Assembly: GCA_964036295.1 (NCBI GenBank)
Contig: OZ038468.1
Span: forward strand, 5,390,501 to 5,454,500
DNA length: 64,000 nucleotides
Source: Plumapathes pennacea
Taxonomy: Eukaryota; Cnidaria; Anthozoa; Antipatharia; Myriopathidae
Reading direction: 5' to 3'
Within the stretch, counting starts at the first letter, position 1, and each line of letters begins with the position of its first letter. The notes beneath the pieces were generated by a model. It searched no databases. It had not been told where the DNA came from and was given only the letters and a program-made list of their open reading frames with translations. Of this stretch, positions 1 through 11,245 are shown piece by piece. The position numbers and the translations under genes are program-made.

Positions 1-570
1 GATAAGAGTGTGCAAACCTATGGTATCCTTTTTATGTTTTCCATTTTGCCGTTGCTTACAAACATAAACATGCTTACGAACTTTGTCTTTTTCGGCACGT
101 TTTGCTAAATGCATTGTGAAAGAGTAATTAGCACATTTCCTGCTATTTACGACAACAAAAACAGATGACTGGAAGAATTCTAGCAAAGTAATAACATACC
201 CTACGTCGCACACGTTTGCTCTTTTGCAAAAGTCTTTGTAATTTGCGTAAAGGTATATGCGGCTGCTGGCTCTGTTCCGAGTAACCTTACCTTTACTAAT
301 CCACGCAAAATAGTAACGCCACCGGCCATCAAGCATTTCAAGTTTAGATAATAGCTCAGTGTCTCAGTCTTTGAGCATCACCCCTTGTGGTCCAATACGA
401 CAACCTAATTCCTCTGTGTCAACTTCGAGATGCATTACAGCTGTAGAAGCACCCTCGTTAACTGAGTGGTTTTCGCTTACGAAAGAGCACAATGGCTGCG
501 TTTCATCTTTTTTTGTTCGTCCCAACATTCTCGCTCAATTGCGGTATGCTTTTGTCATCACAGTACAGTG
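1..570 (-). pseudogene. N-terminal piece of Helitron-like ORF (unit cut by window start)
   Basis: This stretch equals 4872-5440 of the next unit. On the minus strand it reads the region upstream of the OTU domain of the Helitron-type protein, interrupted by stops shared with the other copies. The remainder of this copy lies before the window. Plus-strand ORFs here are short, have no recognisable domain and are probably shadows. Confidence 0.7.
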
Positions 571-846
571 AGTGCCCTACAACTGTAGGAACACTCAGGC
601 TCAACAACAAACTTCAGATGCTTGACATCCATGATAAATCAGAAGAAACTACCTTTGACGAGTTTACCTGTTCGTCACACCCAATTTGCAATACCCAAAT
701 TTGGATAGAACACAAAAGAACACATCTTTATATGGATTTCCATTGTGGACGCAGAGTGAATGGGGGACAAATCAATCCCATAAAGTCGCCTCTCCACGAA
801 GTGGAGTGGGCGACCATAAAAAAGCCATACATGACACCAAAGGTCA

Positions 847-1272
847 TGTATTTTGTCACGTTTGGAATGCACGCTTGTCGCGGTAGTTCGGACGTGTTGG
901 TATTCACTCTGTACATAGTTGTGAAGCGTGCATGATTATTCGTGAGAAGGTACGGTATATATAAGGCTTGTTTCACAAGCAAGTGTCACTCGACGGCATC
1001 TCTCGTTTACCTTCCGTCAAATTTCTTTAGTTTGTTACAGTGTACAAGTTAATCATTATTGCCTTTGTTAAGAATTACTATTCTGTGCTAGATATCAATG
1101 GATATTGTATTAATCTTCATATATTGTTAAATAGCTACTGTTTCACTGCCCATTATATAGTAAGCCTGGCTATCAATAAACCAGATGCCCATTCCTGATT
1201 CTTGTATGTTTGATGGTAATTAGTGTCAAAATGATTTGTTCTCGTTTCACTGCAGAGTGATTAGAGAATAAA
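847..1272 (+). repeat. 426-bp segment present only in the first two array units; LTR-like
   Basis: Sequence between GGTCA and GTTGC is 426 bp here and at 5717-6142, but is missing in the units at 10.6, 15.05 and 19.5 kb, where GGTCA joins GTTGC directly. It begins TGTATTTTG, holds a TATATATAAGG box near 955-966 and an AATAAA near 1175. That is the layout of an LTR core promoter and polyadenylation signal. No target-site duplication is visible, so it could equally be ancestral DNA deleted from later units. Confidence 0.6.
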
Positions 1273-1286
1273 GTTGCTTAGAAATA

Positions 1287-1305
1287 TTGTCAGCCCGACT
1301 GACAA
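1287..1305 (-). other. Perfect 7-bp hairpin followed by CTAA, candidate Helitron-type 3' end
   Basis: Minus strand reads TTGTCAGTCGGGCTGACAA, a 7-bp stem with a 5-nt loop, then TATTT and CTAA. Hairpin plus CTRR a few bases later is the usual 3' end of a Helitron. The base after CTAA is G rather than the expected T, so the end is tentative. The hairpin recurs at 6157-6175, 10612-10630, 15067-15085 and 19521-19539. Confidence 0.45.
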
Positions 1306-1410
1306 CAGTACTATATAGAATCTCGTGTGGAATTGTGTTTGTGTAAAAACTTTAATAACATTTGAGACAACAAGAGAAACAGAAAACAATCACACAACAT
1401 TGTCTTTGTA

Positions 1411-1920
1411 TCATTGACGTGCGCGTTGTACTTGTCTGGCTTCATGCCTAGCAGTGGGCGTATCATCTTCATCTTGTGCTTGTGGCTGCTTTGCAACCGG
1501 GTGAAGTACAACGGATTCTTGGACAAGACCATCTTGAAATCTGCCTGATGCGTTCCTCATCTGGCGCAATTCGTCCAATAGGTTACGGCGAGGTACTTGC
1601 ACTTCCTGCTGCTGTCGAATGCAGGTGGCATGAAGATATGTCATCATGGCTTGAACATTGCGTTCTTTCTTGAATGTGCTGTCCGTGCCATCTGAATTTC
1701 TGGAGATCTGCGCAAATTGATCACGATTGTTAAGAAGCATGTCTGCTACCTTGAAGTGAATTCCCATGGTAAATAACGCTCTGCCAACTTTAATAGCATC
1801 GCTGAAAAACCGATCAACCTTTGTTTTCTCTTGCAGAAACCCTTCCAGTACTCGGTGTAGATGTCCAACAGTTGCTGGCTGCTCCTGTTGATTTGACTTC
1901 GTCAGGGTTTGTGTCAGCAT
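1411..1920 (-). CDS. Unknown 169-aa protein of the array unit, copy 1
   Basis: An ATG-to-stop frame of 169 codons just downstream of the truncated Rep pseudogene; its ATG abuts the stop of the Rep reading frame. The product is hydrophilic, with predicted helical stretches around residues 20-90, a QQQ-type turn near residue 102 and an acidic then Arg-rich tail (QDEDD near 150, ending RARQ). I do not recognise the family. It stays open in every unit although the preceding Helitron frame is broken in every unit. It could be a captured host exon or the replaced C-terminal part of a non-autonomous element. Confidence 0.55.
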   Translation of the reverse strand: MLTQTLTKSNQQEQPATVGHLHRVLEGFLQEKTKVDRFFSDAIKVGRALFTMGIHFKVADMLLNNRDQFAQISRNSDGTDSTFKKERNVQAMMTYLHATCIRQQQEVQVPRRNLLDELRQMRNASGRFQDGLVQESVVLHPVAKQPQAQDEDDTPTARHEARQVQRARQ

Positions 1921-4900
1921 TTACAGGAGAGGTTCCATTTGACCTCTCGCTTGGTGCACTGCGATGATCTTAGAGGAATTTGTAAAAGAAGGTAGACAGC
2001 TTCTTGTGCAATAATTTCTACATTGTTTAGAAAGTTGTTGCCAATGTGCCACACCTGTATTTTTATTTCTTTGTTACCTTTTCTGGCTTCTTCACAAGCT
2101 TTCTAAATGAGTTTAGTCATGCCCCTTTGACCTTTAGTAATGTATGAAAGAATGTACATTGCACAGGCATACGGATCTAGCACATACTGTATGTCCATGT
2201 TGGCACGCCAAGCTTTTATTACATTTGTATTAAAATTATTTATTCTAATTTTAGAAGGTGACCTCTTTAGAAACAATGTGTCACGAGCTAAATTGGATCG
2301 TATAGCCTGAATATACTGATGTTCAGTTAGATTCAATTTTTGTAGAAATTCCTCAAATGTTATATCATCTCCAAGTTTCATTTGTTCAAGTAAAACTTCT
2401 GTTGGAATAATTTATTTAGTGTTGCTGCCACTCATTTGTGTCCTCTGTACTTTGTGCTAGTGTTGTTGAGATAATTGTTCTGGCCATGGAGGGGATAGGG
2501 AAGTTAAAACGACATACATTTCCGCCTCTTTTTTGCAAGTTTTTGCATGTCTGTGGGTTTGAAAGTTGACAAAAGTTGTCATTTCTTTTGACGAATCATC
2601 TTTGCACGTGACATACTTGTCTACAAAGTCAGCAATTTCTTGTAAAGAGTTAACTCCATATTGTGGAGCATCTTTAATCCGGAAGAGTGCATGAATGTGT
2701 GGATACTGAAATTCAAGTCGAGAAAACAAATCTGTAATTTCTCCTACAGGAGCCAAGTTGCTCTTTAAAAATTGCTTCATGAAGATCTGAACCATATGAT
2801 CAAAATGTCTAGCACAGGTCACTGGGTCATTTTGACTCGGTTTAGATTTTTTCTGCCAAGACATTTCTTCAATCTCTGTCAGTATAACTTTTGTTGTCAA
2901 CAAGTTTGCCAAGAATTGGAAGATGAGTCCATCTTGTTTCTGCTGCTGAAAATGAACAAAACCATGTTGGGTTGCCAATTTGCCTTATCATAGCAAGTAG
3001 ATCTTTTTTGCATTTTTAAAAAATACGGAGGTGAACCTCGTAACCCTCTGTACCCTACGTCTATGTGTATTAGTTCCTTAACTGCATAATCAGATTTGAA
3101 GTCCTTTGCAGTGAATTTTTTTCCTTTTGTTTTGCACTTTCCTAATGAAATTGAAGCAGTGCTCTGAATCTGTTTAATTTGTAATTTCTTCAGCTTACAA
3201 AAAATATTTGGAATTGATTTTGCTGCTCTTCTATCTTGCCGTGTTAATTCTGATTTTTGCAAATTGTGCTGCACTGTACAGGCACTGTTCTGTCTTTATT
3301 ATCAGGCCTACGTTCATCACAATAAATCGTTGGAAATGATAAGAGTTAGAGTCTTTATCATAAAACATGTTTCCAGATGGGCGTTCTTCTGCTTCACACC
3401 ATTTGTCATCATCATAACCTTTTTGATTAGCACTTCTGTTTAATTGAGAATTGGAGCTTGAAACATTCTTGTCACATTCATTTTCAATGGTACAATCAGG
3501 TGAATTTATGTTTGTTTCACTTGTTGGACATTTATCATTATTACTTTCCTCAGATGGTGACTTACTTTTTTGTTTCAAAAAAAATCAGACCATTCTACAG
3601 AGTAAACTATTTTCTGTTCCAATGCTATTTGTTAGAGTATCCAGATGAATACCCTGTTCCTTGAACAGGACACTTGTTTCAACAAGATACCTTGCAGCAT
3701 CTAAATCCTTTTGGGTCTAATAGTCTGGAACTGATGGTAATGCTTGTTACTCATGTGTCTTTTCAATTTAAGGGGTACAATTTCAGCATCACTTGTACAC
3801 CGAGGCAAAACACTGACTGTAGTGTTCACATCTGCAGGTACATATACAACATTACCATGAAAACTGCCTTGACCTCCTCTTGGCAGTTGACGGAGCTGCA
3901 TAAATGGTATTCTTGGTGACACAAGTCTTTCTTCAAGTTCAATTCTAACACTGGTGGTTTAGGTGGGAATGTCATTTTATTTGCCTTTGCACAACTAGGC
4001 AACTTACCTCCTTTGATGTTTCGATGGCAAGTCCTAGAAATCCACTGAGTATTGTTCACACTTTTTTTCCTGATGATGCAAATTTTGACCAGTGCATCAA
4101 GATCTTAGTTGTATGAATGTTCATTACATGCGATAACACTAGATTTGTACCAAAGTTGATCACAACAAGTGCAAACATACTCAAGTCCACATTTAACATT
4201 TTCATGAAATCTCTCTATTAGGCCTTGTATGCTTTTGAATATCTTTACTGTTTGTTTTGCTTCTTCTGTTTTTCTTTTAATCTCACTAAGTGTTTCTTAT
4301 CATTTTGTACTGCACCATGTATAGGATTGTGACAAGTATGACTTTGTACATGATTTGTCACCAGTGGAACAGTGGAGACAGTGAACTTCATCCAGGTGTC
4401 CAATGTACAGAATTCTTGTTTGGAAATTCCTGGGTTCAATTAAAGTGCGTTTGCAAAGTTTTGAGCATATTCTGTTATATAACTATCCACATTGAATGGA
4501 TTTGCAACAGCTTGGATAATTAATGCATCAGCCCAAGTTCCATTTCTAGACATCATCTCAATGTAATTGCTCCAAGAATTTTCAGTGTTGTTTTCAGTAA
4601 ACAATTCAGGATATGCACAAACGTACGAAATACCACATGCACGTACTGTAGCATAATGTTCAATTGTTCCCCACAATTGATGCGACACTGCAAAGAAAAA
4701 GCAGTTACTGTCTCCAGGTGCTGAGTGTTCTCTCAAACCCAGCCAATCGAACCTTTCACACAATGTTTGAGAAGAACTACGATATAATGCCAGAGGCCCA
4801 AGATTTTCTTCATTGTCTCCGGAAATACGGAGTCTATATTTATTGTGGTAAAATTCGTTATTTGCATCACCGATAAGAGTGTGCAAACCTATGGTATCCT

Positions 4901-5440
4901 TTTTATGTTTTCCATTTTGCCGTTGCTTACAAACATAAACATGCTTACGAACTTTGTCTTTTTCGGCACGTTTTGCTAAATGCATTGTGAAAGAGTAATT
5001 AGCACATTTCCTGCTATTTACGACAACAAAAACAGATGACTGGAAGAATTCTAGCAAAGTAATAACATACCCTACGTCGCACACGTTTGCTCTTTTGCAA
5101 AAGTCTTTGTAATTTGCGTAAAGGTATATGCGGCTGCTGGCTCTGTTCCGAGTAACCTTACCTTTACTAATCCACGCAAAATAGTAACGCCACCGGCCAT
5201 CAAGCATTTCAAGTTTAGATAATAGCTCAGTGTCTCAGTCTTTGAGCATCACCCCTTGTGGTCCAATACGACAACCTAATTCCTCTGTGTCAACTTCGAG
5301 ATGCATTACAGCTGTAGAAGCACCCTCGTTAACTGAGTGGTTTTCGCTTACGAAAGAGCACAATGGCTGCGTTTCATCTTTTTTTGTTCGTCCCAACATT
5401 CTCGCTCAATTGCGGTATGCTTTTGTCATCACAGTACAGT
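1921..5440 (-). pseudogene. Helitron-like OTU-DUF6570-Rep ORF, copy 1, broken
   Basis: Reading down the minus strand: a 255-codon frame (4440-5207) with an OTU cysteine-protease motif (GDSNCFF); a Cys-rich DUF6570-like region with CTCCDQLW near 4160; a PRIPFMQL/PRGGQ segment (3701-3922); a Helitron Rep N-terminal region with YPHIHALF near 2690; and the Rep tyrosine segment YACAMYILSYITK near 2140. The frame is cut by indels, including a shift at 4450, a 13-nt deletion near 4300 relative to other copies and a shift near 3020. Its PIF1 helicase half is absent and is replaced by the 169-aa ORF. It cannot encode an active transposase. Confidence 0.85.
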
Positions 5441-5716
5441 GAGTGCCCTACAACTGTAGGAACACTCAGGCTCAACAACAAACTTCAGATGCTTGACATC
5501 CATGATAAATCAGAAGAAACTACCTTTGACGAGTTTACCTGTTCGTCACACCCAATTTGCAATACCCAAATTTGGATAGAACACAAAAGAACACATCTTT
5601 ATATGGATTTCCATTGTGGACGCAGAGTGAATGGGGGACAAATCAATCCCATAAAGTCGCCTCTCCACGAAGTGGAGTGGGCGACCATAAAAAACCATAC
5701 ATGACACCAAAGGTCA

Positions 5717-6142
5717 TGTATTTTGTCACGTTTGGAATGCACGCTTGTCGCGGTAGTTCGGACGTGTTGGTATTCACTCTGTACATAGTTGTGAAGCGTG
5801 CATGATTATTCGTGAGAAGGTACGGTATATATAAGGCTTGTTTCACAAGCAAGTGTCACTCGACGGCATCTCTCGTTTACCTTCCGTCAAATTTCTTTAG
5901 TTTGTTACAGTGTACAAGTTAATCATTATTGCCTTTGTTAAGAATTACTATTCTGTGCTAGATATCAATGGATATTGTATTAATCTTCATATATTGTTAA
6001 ATAGCTACTGTTTCACTGCCCATTATATAGTAAGCCTGGCTATCAATAAACCAGATGCCCATTCCTGATTCTTGTATGTTTGATGGTAATTAGTGTCAAA
6101 ATGATTTGTTCTCGTTTCACTGCAGAGTGATTAGAGAATAAA
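5717..6142 (+). repeat. Second copy of the 426-bp unit-specific segment
   Basis: Near-identical to 847-1272, with the same TATA-like box and AATAAA. Its presence in two adjacent units and absence in three others defines two unit subtypes within the array. Confidence 0.6.
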
Positions 6143-6280
6143 GTTGCTTAGAAATATTGTCAGCCCGACTGACAACAGTACTATATAGAATCTCGTGTGG
6201 AATTGTGTTTGTGTAAAAACTTTAATAACATTTGAGACAACAAGAGAAACAGAAAACAATCACACAACATTGTCTTTGTA

Positions 6281-6790
6281 TCATTGACGTGCGCGTTGTA
6301 CTTGTCTGGCTTCATGCCTAGCAGTGGGCGTATCATCTTCATCTTGTGCTTGTGGCTGCTTTGCAACCGGGTGAAGTACAACGGATTCTTGGACAAGACC
6401 ATCTTGAAATCTGCCTGATGCGTTCCTCATCTGGCGCAATTCGTCCAATAGGTTACGGCGAGGTACTTGCACTTCCTGCTGCTGTCGAATGCAGGTGGCA
6501 TGAAGATATGTCATCATGGCTTGAACATTGCGTTCTTTCTTGAATGTGCTGTCCGTGCCATCTGAATTTCTGGAGATCTGCGCAAATTGATCACGATTGT
6601 TAAGAAGCATGTCTGCTACCTTGAAGTGAATTCCCATGGTAAATAACGCTCTGCCAACTTTAATAGCATCGCTGAAAAACCGATCAACCTTTGTTTTCTC
6701 TTGCAGAAACCCTTCCAGTACTCGGTGTAGATGTCCAACAGTTGCTGGCTGCTCCTGTTGATTTGACTTCGTCAGGGTTTGTGTCAGCAT
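6281..6790 (-). CDS. Unknown 169-aa protein of the array unit, copy 2
   Basis: Same protein as at 1411-1920, with no amino-acid differences seen. It lies between the Rep pseudogene (higher coordinates) and the hairpin at 6157-6175. Function unknown. Confidence 0.55.
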   Translation of the reverse strand: MLTQTLTKSNQQEQPATVGHLHRVLEGFLQEKTKVDRFFSDAIKVGRALFTMGIHFKVADMLLNNRDQFAQISRNSDGTDSTFKKERNVQAMMTYLHATCIRQQQEVQVPRRNLLDELRQMRNASGRFQDGLVQESVVLHPVAKQPQAQDEDDTPTARHEARQVQRARQ

Positions 6791-9700
6791 TTACAGGAGA
6801 GGTTCCATTTGACCTCTCGCTTGGTGCACTGCGATGATCTTAGAGGAATTTGTAAAAGAAGGTAGACAGCTTCTTGTGCAATAATTTCTACATTGTTTAG
6901 AAAGTTGTTGCCAATGTGCCACACCTGTATTTTTATTTCTTTGTTACCTTTTCTGGCTTCTTCACAAGCTTTCTAAATGAGTTTAGTCATGCCCCTTTGA
7001 CCTTTAGTAATGTATGAAAGAATGTACATTGCACAGGCATACGGATCTAGCACATACTGTATGTCCATGTTGGCACGCCAAGCTTTTATTACATTTGTAT
7101 TAAAATTATTTATTCTAATTTTAGAAGGTGACCTCTTTAGAAACAATGTGTCACGAGCTAAATTGGATCGTATAGCCTGAATATACTGATGTTCAGTTAG
7201 ATTCAATTTTTGTAGAAATTCCTCAAATGTTATATCATCTCCAAGTTTCATTTGTTCAAGTAAAACTTCTGTTGGAATAATTTATTTAGTGTTGCTGCCA
7301 CTCATTTGTGTCCTCTGTACTTTGTGCTAGTGTTGTTGAGATAATTGTTCTGGCCATGGAGGGGATAGGGAAGTTAAAACGACATACATTTCCGCCTCTT
7401 TTTTGCAAGTTTTTGCATGTCTGTGGGTTTGAAAGTTGACAAAAGTTGTCATTTCTTTTGACGAATCATCTTTGCACGTGACATACTTGTCTACAAAGTC
7501 AGCAATTTCTTGTAAAGAGTTAACTCCATATTGTGGAGCATCTTTAATCCGGAAGAGTGCATGAATGTGTGGATACTGAAATTCAAGTCGAGAAAACAAA
7601 TCTGTAATTTCTCCTACAGGAGCCAAGTTGCTCTTTAAAAATTGCTTCATGAAGATCTGAACCATATGATCAAAATGTCTAGCACAGGTCACTGGGTCAT
7701 TTTGACTCGGTTTAGATTTTTTCTGCCAAGACATTTCTTCAATCTCTGTCAGTATAACTTTTGTTGTCAACAAGTTTGCCAAGAATTGGAAGATGAGTCC
7801 ATCTTGTTTCTGCTGCTGAAAATGAACAAAACCATGTTGGGTTGCCAATTTGCCTTATCATAGCAAGTAGATCTTTTTTGCATTTTTAAAAAATACGGAG
7901 GTGAACCTCGTAACCCTCTGTACCCTACGTCAATGTGTATTAGTTCCTTAACTGCATAATCAGATTTGAAGTCCTTTGCAGTGAATTTTTTTCCTTTTGT
8001 TTTGCACTTTCCTAATGAAATTGAAGCAGTGCTCTGAATCTGTTTAATTTGTAATTTCTTCAGCTTACAAAAAATATTTGGAATTGATTTTGCTGTTCTT
8101 CTATCTTGCCGTGTTAATTCTGATTTTTGCAAATTGTGCTGCACTGTACAGGCACTGTTCTGTCTTTATTATCAGGCCTACGTTCATCACAATAAATCGT
8201 TGGAAATGATAAGAGTTAGAGTCTTTATCATAAAACATGTTTCCAGATGGGCGTTCTTCTACTTCACACCATTTGTCATCATCATAACCTTTTTGATTAG
8301 CACTTCTGTTTAATTGAGAATTGGAGCTTGAAACATTCTTGTCACATTCATTTTCAATGGTACAATCAGGTGAATTTATGTTTGTTTCACTTGTTGGCAT
8401 TTATCATTATTACTTTCCTCAGATGGTGATTTACTTTTTGTTTCAAAAAAAATCAGACCATTCTACAGAGTAAACTATTTTCTGTTCCAATGCTATTTGT
8501 TAGAGTATCCAGATGAATACCCTGTTCCTTGAACAGGACACTTGTTTCAACAAGATACCTTGCAGCATCTAAATCCTTTTGGGTCTAATAGTCTGGAACT
8601 GATGGTAATGCTTGTTACTCATGTGTCTTTTCAATTTAAGGGGTACAATTTCAGCATCACTTGTACACCGAGGCAAAACACTGACTGTAGTGTTCACATC
8701 TGCAGGTACATATACAACATTACCATGAAAACTGCCTTGACCTCCTCTTGGCAGTTGACGGAGCTGCATAAATGGTATTCTTGGTGACACAAGTCTTTCT
8801 TCAAGTTCAATTCTAACACTGGTGGTTTAGGTGGGAATGTCATTTTATTTGCCTTTGCACAACTAGGCAACTTACCTCCTTTGATGTTTCGATGGCAAGT
8901 CCTAGAAATCCACTGAGTATTGTTCACACTTTTTTCCTGATGATGCAAATTTTGACCAGTGCATCAAGATCTTAGTTGTATGAATGTTCATTACATGCGA
9001 TAACACTAGATTTGTACCAAAGTTGATCACAACAAGTGCACACATACTCAAGTCCACATCTAACATTTTCATGAAATCTCTCTATTAGGCCTTGTATGCT
9101 TTTGAATATCTTTACTGTTTGTTTTGCTTCTTCTGTTTTTCTTTTAATCTTACTAAGTGTTTCTAGGCCTTGTTTCTTATCATTTTGTACTGCACCATGT
9201 ATAGGATTGTGACAAGTATGACTTTGTACATGATTTGTCACCAGTGGAACAGTGGAGACAGTGAACTTCATCCAGGTGTCCAATGTACAGAATTCTTGTT
9301 TGGAAATTCCTGGGTTCAATTAAAGTGCGTTCTGCAAAGTTTTGAGCATATTCTGTTATATAACTATCCACATTGAATGGATTTGCAACAGCTTGGATAA
9401 TTAATGCATCAGCCCAAGTTCCATTTCTAGACATCATCTCAATGTAATTGCTCCAAGAATTTTCAGTGTGGTTTTCAGTAAACAATTCAGGATATGCACA
9501 AACGTACGAAATACCACATGCACGTACTGTAGCATAATGTTCAATTGTTCCCCACAATTGATGCGACACTGCAAAGAAAAAGCAGTTACCGTCTCCAGGT
9601 GCTGAGTGCTCTCAAACCCAGCAATTCGAACCTTTCACACAATGTTTGAGAAGAACTACGATATAATGCCAGAGGCCCAAGATTTTCTTCATTGTCTCCG

Positions 9701-10311
9701 GAAATACGGAGTCTATATTTATTGTGGTAAAATTCGTTATTTGCATCACCGATAAGAGTGTGCAAACCTATGGTATCCTTTTTATGTTTTCCATTTTGCT
9801 GTTGCTTACAAACATAAACATGCTTACGAACTCTGTCTTTTTTGGCACGTTTTGCTAAATGCATTGTGAAAGAGTAATTAGCACATTTCCTGCTATTTAC
9901 GACACCAAGAACAGATGACTTTGGAACAATTCTAGCAAAGTAATAACATACCCTACGTCGCACACGTTTGCTCCTTTGCAAAAGTCTTTGTAATTTGTGT
10001 AAAGGTATATGCGGCTGCTGGCTCTGTTCCGAGTAACCTTACCTTTACTAATCCACGCAAAATAGTAACGCCACCGGCCATCAAGCATTTCAAGTTTAGA
10101 TAATAGCTCAGTGTCTCAATCTTCGAGCATCACCCCTTGTGGTCCAATACGACAACCTAATTCCTCTGTGTCAACCTCGAGATGTATTACAGCTGTAGAA
10201 ACACCCTCGTTAACTGAGTGGTTTTCGCTTACGAAAGAGCACAATGGCTGCGTTTCATCTTTTTTTGTTCGTCCCAACATTCTCGCTCAATTGCGGTATG
10301 TTTTTGTCATC
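6791..10311 (-). pseudogene. Helitron-like OTU-Rep ORF, copy 2, broken
   Basis: Same domain order as copy 1. A 2-nt deletion near 9608 splits the OTU domain into frames 9586-9981 and 9180-9569. The DUF6570 Cys region (8972-9319) is longer than in copy 1 because the 13-nt deletion is absent. The PRGGQ segment lies at 8569-8790, and the Rep segments at 7767-8144, 7327-7848 and 6973-7251. Confidence 0.85.
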
Positions 10312-10735
10312 ACAGTACAGTTAGTGCCCTACAACTGTAGGAACACTCAGGCTCAACAACAAACTTCAGATGCTTGACATCCATGATAAATCAGAAGAAA
10401 CTACCTTTGACGAGTTTACCTGTTCGTCACGCCCAATTTGCAATACCCAAATTTGGATAGAACACAAAAGAACACATCTTTATATGAATTTCCATTGTGG
10501 ACGCAGAGTGAATGGGGGACAAATCAATCCCATAAAGTCGCCTCTCCACGAAGTGGAGTGGGCGACCATAAAAAACCATACATGACACCAAAGGTCAGTT
10601 GCTTAGAAATATTGTCAGCCCGACTGACAACAGTACTATATAGAATCTCGTGTGGAATTGTGCTTGTGTAAAAACTTTAATAACATTTGACACAACAAGA
10701 GAAACAGAAAACAATCACACAGCATTTTCTTTGTA

Positions 10736-11245
10736 TCATTGACGTGCGCGTTGTACTTGTCTGGCTTCCTGCCTAGCAGTGGGCGTATCATCTTCATCTT
10801 GTGCTTGTGGCTGCTTTGCAACCGGGTGAAGTACAACGGATTCTTGGACAAGACCATCTTGAAATCTGCCTGATGCGTTCCTCATCTGGCGCAATTCGTC
10901 CAATAGGTTACGGCGAGGTACTTGCACTTCCTGCTGCTGTCGAATGCAGGTGGCATGAAGATATGTCATCATGGCTTGAACATTGCGTTCTTTCTTGAAT
11001 GTGCTGTCCGTGCCATCTGAATTTCTGGAGATCTGCGCAAATTGATCACGATTGTTAAGAAGCATGTCTGCTACCTTGAAGTGAATTCCCATGGTAAATA
11101 ACGCTCTGCCAACTTTAATAGCATCGCTGAAAAACCGATCAACCTTTGTTTTCTCTTGCAGAAACCCTTCCAGTACTCGGTGTAGATGTCCAACAGTTGC
11201 TGGCTGCTCCTGTTGATTTGACTTCGTCAGGGTTTGTGTCAGCAT
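10736..11245 (-). CDS. Unknown 169-aa protein of the array unit, copy 3
   Basis: Same frame as copies 1 and 2, with a His-to-Gln change near the C-terminus (TARQEARQ). The unit lacks the 426-bp segment, so this ORF ends about 115 bp from the next unit's upstream region. Confidence 0.55.
   Translation of the reverse strand: MLTQTLTKSNQQEQPATVGHLHRVLEGFLQEKTKVDRFFSDAIKVGRALFTMGIHFKVADMLLNNRDQFAQISRNSDGTDSTFKKERNVQAMMTYLHATCIRQQQEVQVPRRNLLDELRQMRNASGRFQDGLVQESVVLHPVAKQPQAQDEDDTPTARQEARQVQRARQ

Noticed and set aside
359..935. Plus-strand ORFs repeated in each array unit (e.g. 359-571, 492-935)
   Set aside because: They lie opposite the minus-strand Helitron reading frame, have no domain, and change frame or length between units through single indels.
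847..1272. Definite solo LTR call
   Set aside because: The promoter-like and polyA-like signals fit, but no target-site duplication or second LTR was found, so it is kept only as LTR-like.
1287..1305. Rho-independent terminator reading of the hairpin
   Set aside because: The context is eukaryotic, and the stem is followed by TATTTCTAA rather than a T run. A Helitron-type end is more fitting.
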